Assembly (NCBI GenBank): GCA_051747385.1
Contig: JBNJGB010000016.1
Span: 1-64,000, forward strand
Direction: 5' to 3'
DNA from: JBNJGB01 sp051747385
GTDB taxonomy: Bacteria > Myxococcota_A > UBA9042 > PHBI01 > JACKFB01
DNA length: 64,000 bases
How positions within the stretch are numbered: the first letter of the stretch is position 1; the number at the start of each line of letters is the position of its first letter. Below, in pieces: positions 17,005 to 25,758 of this stretch. The notes under the pieces were generated by a model. It made no database searches. It was not told the origin of the DNA and saw only the letters and a list, made by a program, of their open reading frames with translations. The translations under genes were made by a program, and so were the position numbers.

Positions 17005-19185
17005 ATGGCCGCGACCGATCCCAGCCTGCAGCTCCTGCTCGACGGCGTCACCGCGGTGGCCGGGCTCCTGGTGGACCCGGACGTGGAGACCGCGCAGGCG
17101 GACTGGGACGCCTTCGAGCGGCGCGTCCGGGAGGCCGGCGAGGAGGTGCCGCTCGCCGACCTGACCCGGCGCTTCCGCCTGGACTCCTTCGAGCTGAAGT
17201 GCCTGGTGCTCGGCCTGGCGAGCCACGTGGAGCCCCGGGTCTCGGACCTCGTGGCTCGGACGGGGCGCGAGCTGTTCACCCGGGTCGTCACGGTGCGGCT
17301 GGCCCTGGAGCGGTTCTGCCGGGACCCGGTCGAGCGCATCGCCGCCAGGCGCTCCTTCCTGCCGTCCGCGCCGCTGCTGCACCACCGGCTCGTCACCGTC
17401 CGCACCGGGGAGGCGGGCGCCGGCGAGGGGCTGCTGGCGCGCCGCATCGAGCTGACCACGCCGGCCCTGCGCCACCTCCTCCAGGAGGACGAGCTCTCGG
17501 AGAGCGTCAACCGCATCGCGCGCCTGACGCGGCCGCGGATCTCCATCTTCAACGTCATCCTCGACCAGCTCGAGCTGCAGCAGATCCGCGAGCTGGTGCA
17601 GAACCACGGCGGCTATCGCGAGCTCATCGAGGAGTGGGGCTTCGACAAGGTCCTGCCCTACGGCCGCGGCCTGACCCTGCTGTTCTCGGGACCGTCCGGG
17701 ACGGGCAAGACGCTGTTGGCCCACGCCCTGGCCGGCCACGTGGACAAGCCCCTCCTGTCGCTGAGCGCGGCGGACCTCCCGGACAAGGACGGCGTCGACG
17801 CGGCGCTGCAGGACCTCTTCACCGAGGCGACGATGCGCGACGCCTTCGTCGTCATCGACGAGTGCGAGGCCCTGTTCGGCAGGGACGACCGCCGAAAGGC
17901 CACCGCCTTCCACGCCATGGAGGCCTTCGAGGGCATCCTGGTGCTCACGACCAACCACCCGGAGCGCCTCGACGACGCCCTGGAGCGGCGCATCATCTAC
18001 CACCTGCCCTTCGAGCTTCCGGAGGCGGATCTGCGGCGCCAGATCTGGGAGGTGCACCTCCCCCAGGACGTCCCCCTGGACGACATCGGCTACGACGAGC
18101 TGGACGCCCTGGCGAACACGTACGACTTCGCCGGCGGCACCATCAAGAACGCCATCCTGGTGGCGGTGAACCGGGCCATCGCGAAGAACCCGAAGGCGCC
18201 CGTGCTCACCCGCGCGCTGCTGGAGGAGGGCTGTCGCAGCCAGCTCCGCTACGCCCTGGAGGACCTCACGGTCCGCACGACGACGAACCTCCGCATGGGG
18301 GACATCGTCCTCCCCGAAGACCAGGACAAGAAGGTCTGCGAGCTGCTCGCCGCCATCCGCAACCAGTCGATCGTCCTCAACGCCTGGGGCTTCGGCAAGA
18401 AGCTGGTGACCGGCAAGGGGATCACGACCCTGTTCGACGGCCCGCCGGGCACGGGCAAGACCCTGTGCGCGGAGATCATCGCCGGGGAGTTCGACCGCCC
18501 GCTCCACCGGGTGAACATCCCGGAGGTGGTCTCCAAGTGGGTCGGCGAGACGGAGAAGCACATCCGCCAGATCTTCCAGGAGGCGCGCATCAGCCACGCC
18601 ATGCTCCTGTTCGACGAGGCGGACTCCCTGTTCTCGGCGCGGACGGCCAACGCGGAGACGGCCACGGATCGCTACGCGAACATGGAGGTCAACCTCCTCC
18701 TGCAGGAGATCGAGCGCTTCCCGGGCGTGTGCATCCTGACCACGAACTTCTACGGCTCCCTGGACCGGGCGCTCATCCGGCGCATCCAGTTCCGCATCAG
18801 CTTCGAGGAGCCGGACGTCGAGCAGCGCCGGCGCATCTGGGAGACCCTGTGCCCGCCGCAGGCTCCGCTCGGCCCCGACGCGGACTTCGCAGAGCTGGCC
18901 AGGCGCTACGAGCTGACGGGCGGCATGATCAAGAACGCCCTGCTCCGGGCGGCCTACTGGGCGGCCGACGACGAGGGGATCATCAGCCAGGAGATCCTCC
19001 ACGACGCCTGTCGCGACGAGTACAAGGCCGCGGGCAAGGTCGCCCGGGACGCCTCCGCCATCCCCGACAAGAAGCCCCGCATCCATCGGGGCCTGGAAGA
19101 GGAGGAGCGGCAGCGGGCCGAGGGGTCGGAGGCGACCGGCGACGGCGGCGGCGACGAGACGGTCACCGTCACCCGACCCGCCTGA
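17005..19185 (+). CDS. Tandem AAA+ ATPase with eCIS-type winged-helix N-terminus
   Basis: 726 residues. Residues about 50-170 carry the pattern LTRRFRLDSFELKCLVLGLA...EPR...RTGRELFTRVVTVRLAL...FLPSAPLLHHRLV, typical of the N-terminal winged-helix domain of the AAA ATPases encoded in extracellular contractile injection system (eCIS) loci. AAA domain 1 has Walker A GPSGTGKT (from about 229) and Walker B FVVIDECE (about 282). AAA domain 2 has GPPGTGKT (about 479) and LLFDEADS (about 534). Most eCIS ATPases have one AAA domain, so the tandem form is noteworthy. It precedes the DUF4157/annexin gene by 204 bases; a role in handling or remodelling that protein is inferred from context. Confidence 0.85.
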   Translation: MAATDPSLQLLLDGVTAVAGLLVDPDVETAQADWDAFERRVREAGEEVPLADLTRRFRLDSFELKCLVLGLASHVEPRVSDLVARTGRELFTRVVTVRLALERFCRDPVERIAARRSFLPSAPLLHHRLVTVRTGEAGAGEGLLARRIELTTPALRHLLQEDELSESVNRIARLTRPRISIFNVILDQLELQQIRELVQNHGGYRELIEEWGFDKVLPYGRGLTLLFSGPSGTGKTLLAHALAGHVDKPLLSLSAADLPDKDGVDAALQDLFTEATMRDAFVVIDECEALFGRDDRRKATAFHAMEAFEGILVLTTNHPERLDDALERRIIYHLPFELPEADLRRQIWEVHLPQDVPLDDIGYDELDALANTYDFAGGTIKNAILVAVNRAIAKNPKAPVLTRALLEEGCRSQLRYALEDLTVRTTTNLRMGDIVLPEDQDKKVCELLAAIRNQSIVLNAWGFGKKLVTGKGITTLFDGPPGTGKTLCAEIIAGEFDRPLHRVNIPEVVSKWVGETEKHIRQIFQEARISHAMLLFDEADSLFSARTANAETATDRYANMEVNLLLQEIERFPGVCILTTNFYGSLDRALIRRIQFRISFEEPDVEQRRRIWETLCPPQAPLGPDADFAELARRYELTGGMIKNALLRAAYWAADDEGIISQEILHDACRDEYKAAGKVARDASAIPDKKPRIHRGLEEEERQRAEGSEATGDGGGDETVTVTRPA

Positions 19186-19389
19186 CGGATGATCTGGATC
19201 GGCCCTTGCTAGCTACTCCGCCCGCGCGGCGGGACCTGCGACGCAGGCCCGTACGTGATAGCATCCGGGCCGGCGTCCGACGGGCGCCGACGCCGGCATT
19301 CCAAGCGCCATGACGCGTTTCGGAGGTGAGGCCTCCAGTCTCCGCCGGGGACAGGAGACCCCACGCCGAAGGTTTCCTCGGGGTGACCA

Positions 19390-22300
19390 GTGAACGAGCG
19401 GGTCGAAGACAGGGACGAGCTTCGTCGCGAGGAGCAGCGCCAGCGGCTCCTGGAGCTCGACCGGCGGGAGGTCGAGCACGCGCGACAGCTCCTCGACCGC
19501 GTCGACGAGCTGGTCCTCGACTTCGCCGAACAGCCGGAGCAGGTCGGCTATCACCTCGCCGAGCTGGAGGAGCTCGGCCGCGTCGACGGCGCCGACAAGG
19601 AGGCCCTGTACTGGCGCATCGCGGACCGGGCCGGGCGGGACTTCGCCGACCGCGCCTTCCGTCGCGACACGGACACCTCCGCCGTCGATCTGCTGGAGGG
19701 CATCCGCGCCGACCGGGAGCGCGCCCGCCCCGCCGGCGACGTGGTCGACCCGGACGCCGTGCGCGCCGAGCGCACCACCGCCCTGCTCCGTCAGCTCGCG
19801 GACGCCTTCGGCCTGGCGGCCGGCGATCTCACCGTGCGCGTGGACGACGAGGCCCGGGGCCGGACGGACGCGCGGGGCGCCAGCGGCCTCCAGGAGGACG
19901 GCCACGTCTGGCTCCATCCCGACCGCTACGACCCCGGCACCCGCGACGGCCGCTACCTCCTGGGCCACGAGGTCGCGCACGCCGCCCAGCGCGGCCGCCC
20001 GGACGCGGGGTCGGCGGACGTGGCCGGCGCGGAGCGCGAGGCCGCCGACCTGGGCGAGGCCTTCGCCGCCGGGCACACCCCGACCGCACCCGAGCGCGGG
20101 CTGCCTGCGAGCCACGCGGCCGCGGACAGCGACGCCGAGGAGAAGCAGGAGGAGAGCCCGGGCGGTGGGGACCAGGCCACCGACGGCCGTGGCGCCGAGA
20201 AGAAGGCCGACAGCGGCGGCGACGGTGAGAAGGCCGCCGAGGCCGGACGAGGGAGCGCGGGCGGCGACGCTGGCGGAGAGGGGAAGAAGAAGGCGAAGCA
20301 GGAGGCCACCTCGGGCGGCGGCGAGGCTCGCAAGGCCCGGGGTGGTGAGGGGCGGAAGGCCCGTGGCGGCGAGGAGAGGGCCGGCGGCGACGAGGACAGG
20401 GCCGCCCGGGAGGGCGAGAAGAAGGGCGCCGAGGGCGGAGCGCCGGTCGCCGGCAAGGGCGGGAAGGCCGAGGAGGGGCCCGCCCCGAAGGACGGCGTGA
20501 AGGCGACCCTGGGGCCCGTGGCCCCGGCGGACACCGAGGCGCAACCCGAGGTGAGAGCGCTGCCGCGGCTGCAGGTGCCCGCGGCGGAGGGCGTCACGGA
20601 GCAGCAGGCGAAGGCCTGGAAGGAGCGGACGGGGCGCACGCCGGCGGAGCACCACGCCCGGATCCAGGGGGCGCTCGACGCCCTGCACGAGGAAGCGCAG
20701 CGGCTCCAGCAGCTCCTCGTCGACGGCGGAGGGCAGGCGGAGCAGACCGTGGACGCCGCCGCGGAGGGCCACGAGGGGAGCCTGCGCGCGTGGGTCCAGG
20801 GGGAGCGGCAGACGATCGGCGGCCTGTCCCTGCAGGCTCGCGGACGCCTCCGACAGCAGGTCCAGGCCACGCGGCAGGGGATCGCGGGCGACGCACTGCA
20901 GGGCCGCACCCTGCTCCTCGGGGAGCAGGAGGCCCGCACCTCTCTGGTCCGTGGCAGCTTCGTACAGTTCCGGCAGCGGGTGTCGCAGGTCCGCAGCGGC
21001 GGCATCGCGTCGCTCCGGAGCCTCATCGACGAGAAGGTCGCGGAGATCGAGAAGCTCGGGAGGGACTCGCGCGGGAAGGTCGACGAGGAGGCCGGATCGA
21101 AGTCGGACGCGCTCGATCCCTCTTCCGCGTCCGGCGAGGAGTCCCTCGACCTCCAGGTGAAGAAGGACGCGTGGGAGGACGGCGCCAAGGAGCTGTCGGA
21201 CAAGATCGAGACGACCGTGCTGTGCCGCACGGACGAGCTGCGCGAGGAGGCCGAGGGGATCGCGGACCAGGCGACGACGGGCTTCGTCGTCCCGCTCGAG
21301 GGCGAGCTCGCCACCGCGGGAGTGCAGGCCGAGGAGCGGGTCCGGAGCGCCGCGGCCCACGGCGAGGGGCGGCTGAGGGCGGACGCGGATCGCGCCGACC
21401 GGGAGACGTCGCAGGTCGGCGAGGACACGGACCGGAAGCTCGACGAGGAGGGCAAGCGGGCCGAGCAGAGGGTCGACGAGGCCGGCGAGAACATGGTCCA
21501 CAACGTCCGGGGCGCGGGCGAGGACCTGAAGACGCGCCTGCGCCGGCGCATCAAGCAGGACCTGCGCTTCTACGAGGATCAGATCGCCGTGCTGCGGGAC
21601 GGGCTGGCCGAGGGCGGACCGCACCGCTACGAGGACGTGGAGCCCCGGCTCCAGCGGCTGCGCGAGGAGCTGCGTGCGCGCCACGCAGAGCACCTCGGCC
21701 ACGTCGACTCGCTCCGCGAGCAGGGCCTCGGGGACCTGGAGGGGCGCATCGGACGTCAGCAGGAGGGGTTCGCGGCCGCGACCGGAGCCGAGCGCGAGCG
21801 GATCCTCCAACTCGAGGGCGGAGCGCAGCGCGACCTCGGCGCGACCGCGGGACGATTCGGCCGGAAGCTCGTCCAGGCTCCGTCGCACTACGGGCAGGCG
21901 ATCACGGGCTACATGGGACCGCTGGGCGCCGGCGGCGAGCAGTTCGTCGGGCGCACGGATGCCGGACTCCAGGCCTATCGCGACCGCATCGGGACGCTCT
22001 TCGACAAGGCCAGGGTGCAGCTCCAGCTCCGCTTCGAGCTCATGCTGGCCCGGCTGGAGGACACCGCGAAGGAGCGGGCCGAGAAGACCCTGCCCAAGAA
22101 GAAGGATCAGCTCGGCAAGGACGCCACCTCCCTGCGTGCGGCCATGGACGGGTGGGGCACCGACGAGGGGGCGATCCACGAGACGCTCCGGAGCAAATCC
22201 TACGGCGAGGTCGAGGCCCTGGAGGCCATCTACGACGATCACTACGTCAACCGGGCCACGGACGAGCGGACGCCGCTTCGCGCCGACCTCCACGACGAGA

Positions 22301-24747
22301 TGAGCGGCGACGACCTCGGCATCGCGCTGGCCTACCTGGACCACCGGCGGAGCGAGGCGATCGAGCTCGAGCTGGAGGACAGCACCGGCTGGCTCAACGA
22401 CGACGAGGAGCGCATCCACGACGTCCTGAGGAGCTGCTCCCAGGAGGAGATCGAGCACCTCAACGAGGACTCGGAGTCCAAGGCGGCCGTGGACCAGGCC
22501 GTGGGCGCCCTCGGCGGCGCCGACAAGGACATCGCGACGACCCTGCTGGATCCGGACCTGGACAGGGAGACCGCGCACATCCGGGCCGACGCCATCGACC
22601 TCCACGAGGCCATGGACGGGTGGGGCACGGACGAGGAGCAGGTGTACTCCCTGCTCGAGGGCTGCAAGACGGCGGCCGACCGGCGGGCGCTGAAGGAGGC
22701 CTACGACGCCTACAGCGACGAGCAGGGCGGCTACGGCGACCTGGACACCGCCATCGCCGAGGAATTCAGCGACAGCGAGAAGGCCATCGCCGAGGCCGTC
22801 GCCGGCGACGAGTACGGACGCGTGGACCAGAGCGAGGTGGCCGCGGCCCGCATCTGGGAGGCCTCCGAGGGCGCCGGGACCGACGAGCGTACGATCATCG
22901 AGCAGTTCGAGAAGGTCTCGAAGGACATCGAGGATCCCGAAAAGCGCAAGGAGGCCCTGGACGACCTCCGCGCGAAATACGAGGAGATCACAGGCGGCGA
23001 GTCGCTCGACGAGCGCCTGAAGGGCGAGATGGGCGACTGGACCGCCGAGGGCGCGGAGCGCGACCTGGAGGCGCAGGTCGCCGGACAGCTCGCCGAGAAG
23101 GGCTCCGTGGACCCGGGGCTCAAGATCCTCTACGGCTGCGAGGGGATGGGCACCGACCTCGAGACGCTCCGCGAGGCGGTCACCAGCAGCAGCGGAGAGG
23201 CCCTGCCGAAGTCCAAGGTCCGCGAGGTCCGGGCAGACTTCGCGAAGTACTACGAGGACTACCACGGTGAGAGCGCGCCGTCGCTCGAGAGCTACGTCGG
23301 GGGCGATCTCAGCGGCTCGGACGAGTTCGAGGTCGACCTGCTGCTGTACGGCAAGCCGGAGACCCCGGCGGACTTCCGCCACGTCGTGGACCGGTACTAC
23401 GAGTTCCACCGCGGGGGCCTGAGCTTCGGGGTGCTCACGGGGACGCTGGAGGCGCTCGGCTACTCGAGCACGCTCGAGCAGCTCGAGGCGCAGAAGGCGC
23501 GCTTCGACGAGGAGTACGAGGCCAACCGGGAGCGCGCCGCGGAGATCGAGGAGCTCGAGGAGCAGAGGGGCTCCGAGGGCCTGTCCGAGGAGGACCGGGC
23601 CCGCCTCGACGAGCTGAAGGCGAAGCAGGAGCTGTCGGACCAGGAGCTCGAGGAGCTCTGCGGCTACGTGAAGGCCGACGCGGAGGCGTACGGGGCCGCG
23701 AAGCGGGCCGCCTGGGACACCGCGGTGCTGGTGCTCGAGGTCGTGGCCACCGTCGTGGTGGGCGTCCTCCTCGCCGCCCCGAGCGGCGGGGCATCCATCG
23801 GGTTTGCGGGCGCGGTCCTCAGCGAGCTGGTCATCGGCGCCACGGGGATCGCGGTCAAGGAGGCCGCGCTCGGCAGCGCCTACCACGACGACCTGGGCCG
23901 GGATGTGATCGCCGCCCTCGCCTCGGCGTCCACGGCCGGGATCGCCAACCTCAAGGCCGTCGACGACCTGGCCCAGAGGGGCGGCAAGGCCGTGATCGAA
24001 GGACTCGAGAAGGCCGGCGTCAGGCTGGGCGACGAGGGCCTGGAGCTCGGCCAGAGGGGCATCCGGCGCATCATCGACGTCCTGGAGCAGAACGACGCGG
24101 TGATCGCGAAGGAGGCGGTCAAGTCCGCCGGCGTCAGCACCGTGAGCGACCTCCAGGCCGAGCTGCTGAAGGTCGACCAGTACACGCGCCTCGAGGACTG
24201 GCTCGCTGACGGTGGTCTGGAGCTCCTGAAGAACGTCCCGAAGAACCTCCTCGTCAGCGCCGTGGGCGCGGTCGTCGGCAACGCCCTGAAGTCCGACGCC
24301 TACGTCCCTACGTTCCGCGACGAGCTGATCGCGGATCTGGGAAGCTCCGTGGCGGAGGCGATCACCGGCCACCTGGCCGACTTCGACTCCTACGTCGACG
24401 GCGACGTGTTCTGGGAAGGACTCCTCATGGAGACCCTCAAGGGCGCGCCCATGTCCGTCGTCAAGGCCACGGTGCGGACCAAGGCCATCGAGTGGCGCAA
24501 CGCCCGGGCGCTCGAGGAGCTGAACACGCTGGACGACATGTCGCTCCACGACAGGCTCGTCGCCGTGGACGGGATCGGGGACACGCTGGCCCAGCGCATC
24601 GTGGAGCTGCGAAACGACCGCGGCACCCTCCTGGACCTCACGGAGATCGAGGCCGCGGACTACGTCGGCCCCGTGAAGGCGAAGGCCGTCGTGGAGAAGC
24701 TCGGGACCCTCACGAACCCGCTCGACCACCTGGCCGAGGAGTCATAA
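19390..24747 (+). CDS. DUF4157 / coiled-coil / annexin-repeat / HhH protein, putative eCIS-type cargo
   Basis: 1785 residues with a GTG start. Residues about 120-205 form a DUF4157 domain with the metalloprotease-like motif HEVAHAAQ (H193, E194, H197, Q200), common at the N-terminus of eCIS-associated toxins. A Lys/Glu/Gly-rich low-complexity stretch (235-385) and long coiled coils (420-900) follow. Five annexin-like repeats come next (about 912-985, 998-1070, 1070-1145, 1150-1230, 1240-1320); four keep the calcium-loop signature G-x-GTD, and the second has GWLNDDE. A hydrophobic Gly/Ala segment lies at 1440-1500 and a ComEA-like helix-hairpin-helix at about 1723-1775 (VDGIGDTLAQRIVELRNDRG). 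Membrane binding by annexin repeats and a secreted-effector role are inference; DUF4157 catalysis is unproven. Confidence 0.82.
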   Translation: MNERVEDRDELRREEQRQRLLELDRREVEHARQLLDRVDELVLDFAEQPEQVGYHLAELEELGRVDGADKEALYWRIADRAGRDFADRAFRRDTDTSAVDLLEGIRADRERARPAGDVVDPDAVRAERTTALLRQLADAFGLAAGDLTVRVDDEARGRTDARGASGLQEDGHVWLHPDRYDPGTRDGRYLLGHEVAHAAQRGRPDAGSADVAGAEREAADLGEAFAAGHTPTAPERGLPASHAAADSDAEEKQEESPGGGDQATDGRGAEKKADSGGDGEKAAEAGRGSAGGDAGGEGKKKAKQEATSGGGEARKARGGEGRKARGGEERAGGDEDRAAREGEKKGAEGGAPVAGKGGKAEEGPAPKDGVKATLGPVAPADTEAQPEVRALPRLQVPAAEGVTEQQAKAWKERTGRTPAEHHARIQGALDALHEEAQRLQQLLVDGGGQAEQTVDAAAEGHEGSLRAWVQGERQTIGGLSLQARGRLRQQVQATRQGIAGDALQGRTLLLGEQEARTSLVRGSFVQFRQRVSQVRSGGIASLRSLIDEKVAEIEKLGRDSRGKVDEEAGSKSDALDPSSASGEESLDLQVKKDAWEDGAKELSDKIETTVLCRTDELREEAEGIADQATTGFVVPLEGELATAGVQAEERVRSAAAHGEGRLRADADRADRETSQVGEDTDRKLDEEGKRAEQRVDEAGENMVHNVRGAGEDLKTRLRRRIKQDLRFYEDQIAVLRDGLAEGGPHRYEDVEPRLQRLREELRARHAEHLGHVDSLREQGLGDLEGRIGRQQEGFAAATGAERERILQLEGGAQRDLGATAGRFGRKLVQAPSHYGQAITGYMGPLGAGGEQFVGRTDAGLQAYRDRIGTLFDKARVQLQLRFELMLARLEDTAKERAEKTLPKKKDQLGKDATSLRAAMDGWGTDEGAIHETLRSKSYGEVEALEAIYDDHYVNRATDERTPLRADLHDEMSGDDLGIALAYLDHRRSEAIELELEDSTGWLNDDEERIHDVLRSCSQEEIEHLNEDSESKAAVDQAVGALGGADKDIATTLLDPDLDRETAHIRADAIDLHEAMDGWGTDEEQVYSLLEGCKTAADRRALKEAYDAYSDEQGGYGDLDTAIAEEFSDSEKAIAEAVAGDEYGRVDQSEVAAARIWEASEGAGTDERTIIEQFEKVSKDIEDPEKRKEALDDLRAKYEEITGGESLDERLKGEMGDWTAEGAERDLEAQVAGQLAEKGSVDPGLKILYGCEGMGTDLETLREAVTSSSGEALPKSKVREVRADFAKYYEDYHGESAPSLESYVGGDLSGSDEFEVDLLLYGKPETPADFRHVVDRYYEFHRGGLSFGVLTGTLEALGYSSTLEQLEAQKARFDEEYEANRERAAEIEELEEQRGSEGLSEEDRARLDELKAKQELSDQELEELCGYVKADAEAYGAAKRAAWDTAVLVLEVVATVVVGVLLAAPSGGASIGFAGAVLSELVIGATGIAVKEAALGSAYHDDLGRDVIAALASASTAGIANLKAVDDLAQRGGKAVIEGLEKAGVRLGDEGLELGQRGIRRIIDVLEQNDAVIAKEAVKSAGVSTVSDLQAELLKVDQYTRLEDWLADGGLELLKNVPKNLLVSAVGAVVGNALKSDAYVPTFRDELIADLGSSVAEAITGHLADFDSYVDGDVFWEGLLMETLKGAPMSVVKATVRTKAIEWRNARALEELNTLDDMSLHDRLVAVDGIGDTLAQRIVELRNDRGTLLDLTEIEAADYVGPVKAKAVVEKLGTLTNPLDHLAEES

Positions 24748-24750
24748 GCC

Positions 24751-25257
24751 GTGCCCGCTGGATCCGGAGGAGACCAGGTCGAGCTTCCGCTCACGGCCGC
24801 CCGCCGAGAGGCCCGGGCGGTCCTCACGCCCTTCATGGAAGCACGTGATCCGGCCGAGGCGGCGCGCCTGACGATGGCGCTCCGCCCGGAGCCGGAGGAC
24901 TACGCACGCGTGTTCCGGGGAGAAGCGGCGGAGACCGCACGCCGGGGCTACGAGGCGGTCTGGGCCTCGGGGCCGCCCGGCCCGCCGGTCCCGGGTCCCG
25001 CGCGGACCGAGCTCCGGGTCCACGCGCTCGTGGCGAGCACGCTCCTCGACGAGGAGGCGACGCGTGTGCACTTCCCGGGGGGCTACCGGCGCATCGCCGA
25101 CCAGCTCGTCCCGGTCCGCATCTGGGTCGTCTGGGAGTACCTGGAACCCGGTCGTTCCCACGGCATGCGCTATGATGGGCTGGTCCGGGTCGGCGACGCG
25201 CGCTGGGCCTGGTTCCCCAAACCGTGGCGGATCCTCGACGGCGGAGGCACGCGATGA
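24751..25257 (+). CDS. Small unknown protein of the DUF4157/AAA cassette
   Basis: 168 residues, GTG start three bases after the stop of the large DUF4157/annexin gene, so almost certainly co-translated. No signal peptide or membrane helix. The second half is beta-rich (RIWVVWEYLEPGRSHG, YDGLVRVGDARWAWFPKPW). I recognise no family. Position directly after a putative toxin-like gene would suit an immunity or chaperone role, but nothing in the sequence proves it. Confidence 0.7.
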   Translation: MPAGSGGDQVELPLTAARREARAVLTPFMEARDPAEAARLTMALRPEPEDYARVFRGEAAETARRGYEAVWASGPPGPPVPGPARTELRVHALVASTLLDEEATRVHFPGGYRRIADQLVPVRIWVVWEYLEPGRSHGMRYDGLVRVGDARWAWFPKPWRILDGGGTR

Positions 25258-25748
25258 GCGAGGCGCGGACCCACCGGCTCGCGGGCGGGAGCGGCGGCCG
25301 GTTGCTCAAGGTGCTCGGCATCGCGATGCTCTTCACGTGCATCATCGTGCCCCTGGCTCTCATGGCCCTGCCGCTGGCCATTCTCTCCTTCTCCATGCGG
25401 AAGCGGGCCTACGTGACGACGGACGCCGAGGGCCTCACCCTGCACTGGTGGAAGAGTACGCGGACGTTTCGCTGGGACGACGTCGAGCGCATCGAGCGCG
25501 GCCGGCTCCACCGCGGAGCGCCGAGGATGGGCGCCGGGACCGCCAGATGGTTCATGGCGCGCAAGCTCGGGAAGCCGGTGATCTTCCACCTCCGCGGCGA
25601 CGAAGAGCCGCAGCAGATCCCCCTGACGTGGTTCGAGGCGCCGGACGAGCTGCTCGACACCGTCCGCGAGCGCACGGGCCTCCCGCTTCCCGGCGATCCC
25701 ACCGAGGAGGAGGCGGACGAAGAGGAGACGGGCGGTCAGGCCGCCTGA
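25254..25748 (+). CDS. Membrane protein with PH-like cytoplasmic domain
   Basis: 164 residues. The ATG at 25254 overlaps the preceding stop as ATGA; an in-frame ATG at 25224 would lie inside the upstream gene. One long or two short membrane helices (about residues 15-48, LGIAMLFTCIIVPLALMALP) are followed by a beta-rich domain (RAYVTTDAEGLTLHWWKSTRTFRWDDVERIE) like bacterial PH domains, then an acidic tail. Last gene of the cassette, ten bases from a convergent gene. Possible membrane anchor or self-protection factor; inference only. Confidence 0.7.
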   Translation: MSEARTHRLAGGSGGRLLKVLGIAMLFTCIIVPLALMALPLAILSFSMRKRAYVTTDAEGLTLHWWKSTRTFRWDDVERIERGRLHRGAPRMGAGTARWFMARKLGKPVIFHLRGDEEPQQIPLTWFEAPDELLDTVRERTGLPLPGDPTEEEADEEETGGQAA

Positions 25749-25758
25749 CACGATCCGC

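Noticed and set aside
19213..24729. 1838-codon open frame opposite the DUF4157/annexin gene
   Set aside because: Mirror frame caused by GC-rich third positions; the plus-strand frame has recognisable domains, the minus one only Leu/Val/Arg/Gly-rich filler.
17005..25748. Complete contractile injection system locus
   Set aside because: No sheath, tube, spike, baseplate or LysM genes are visible anywhere in the window; only ATPase and cargo-like proteins are present.
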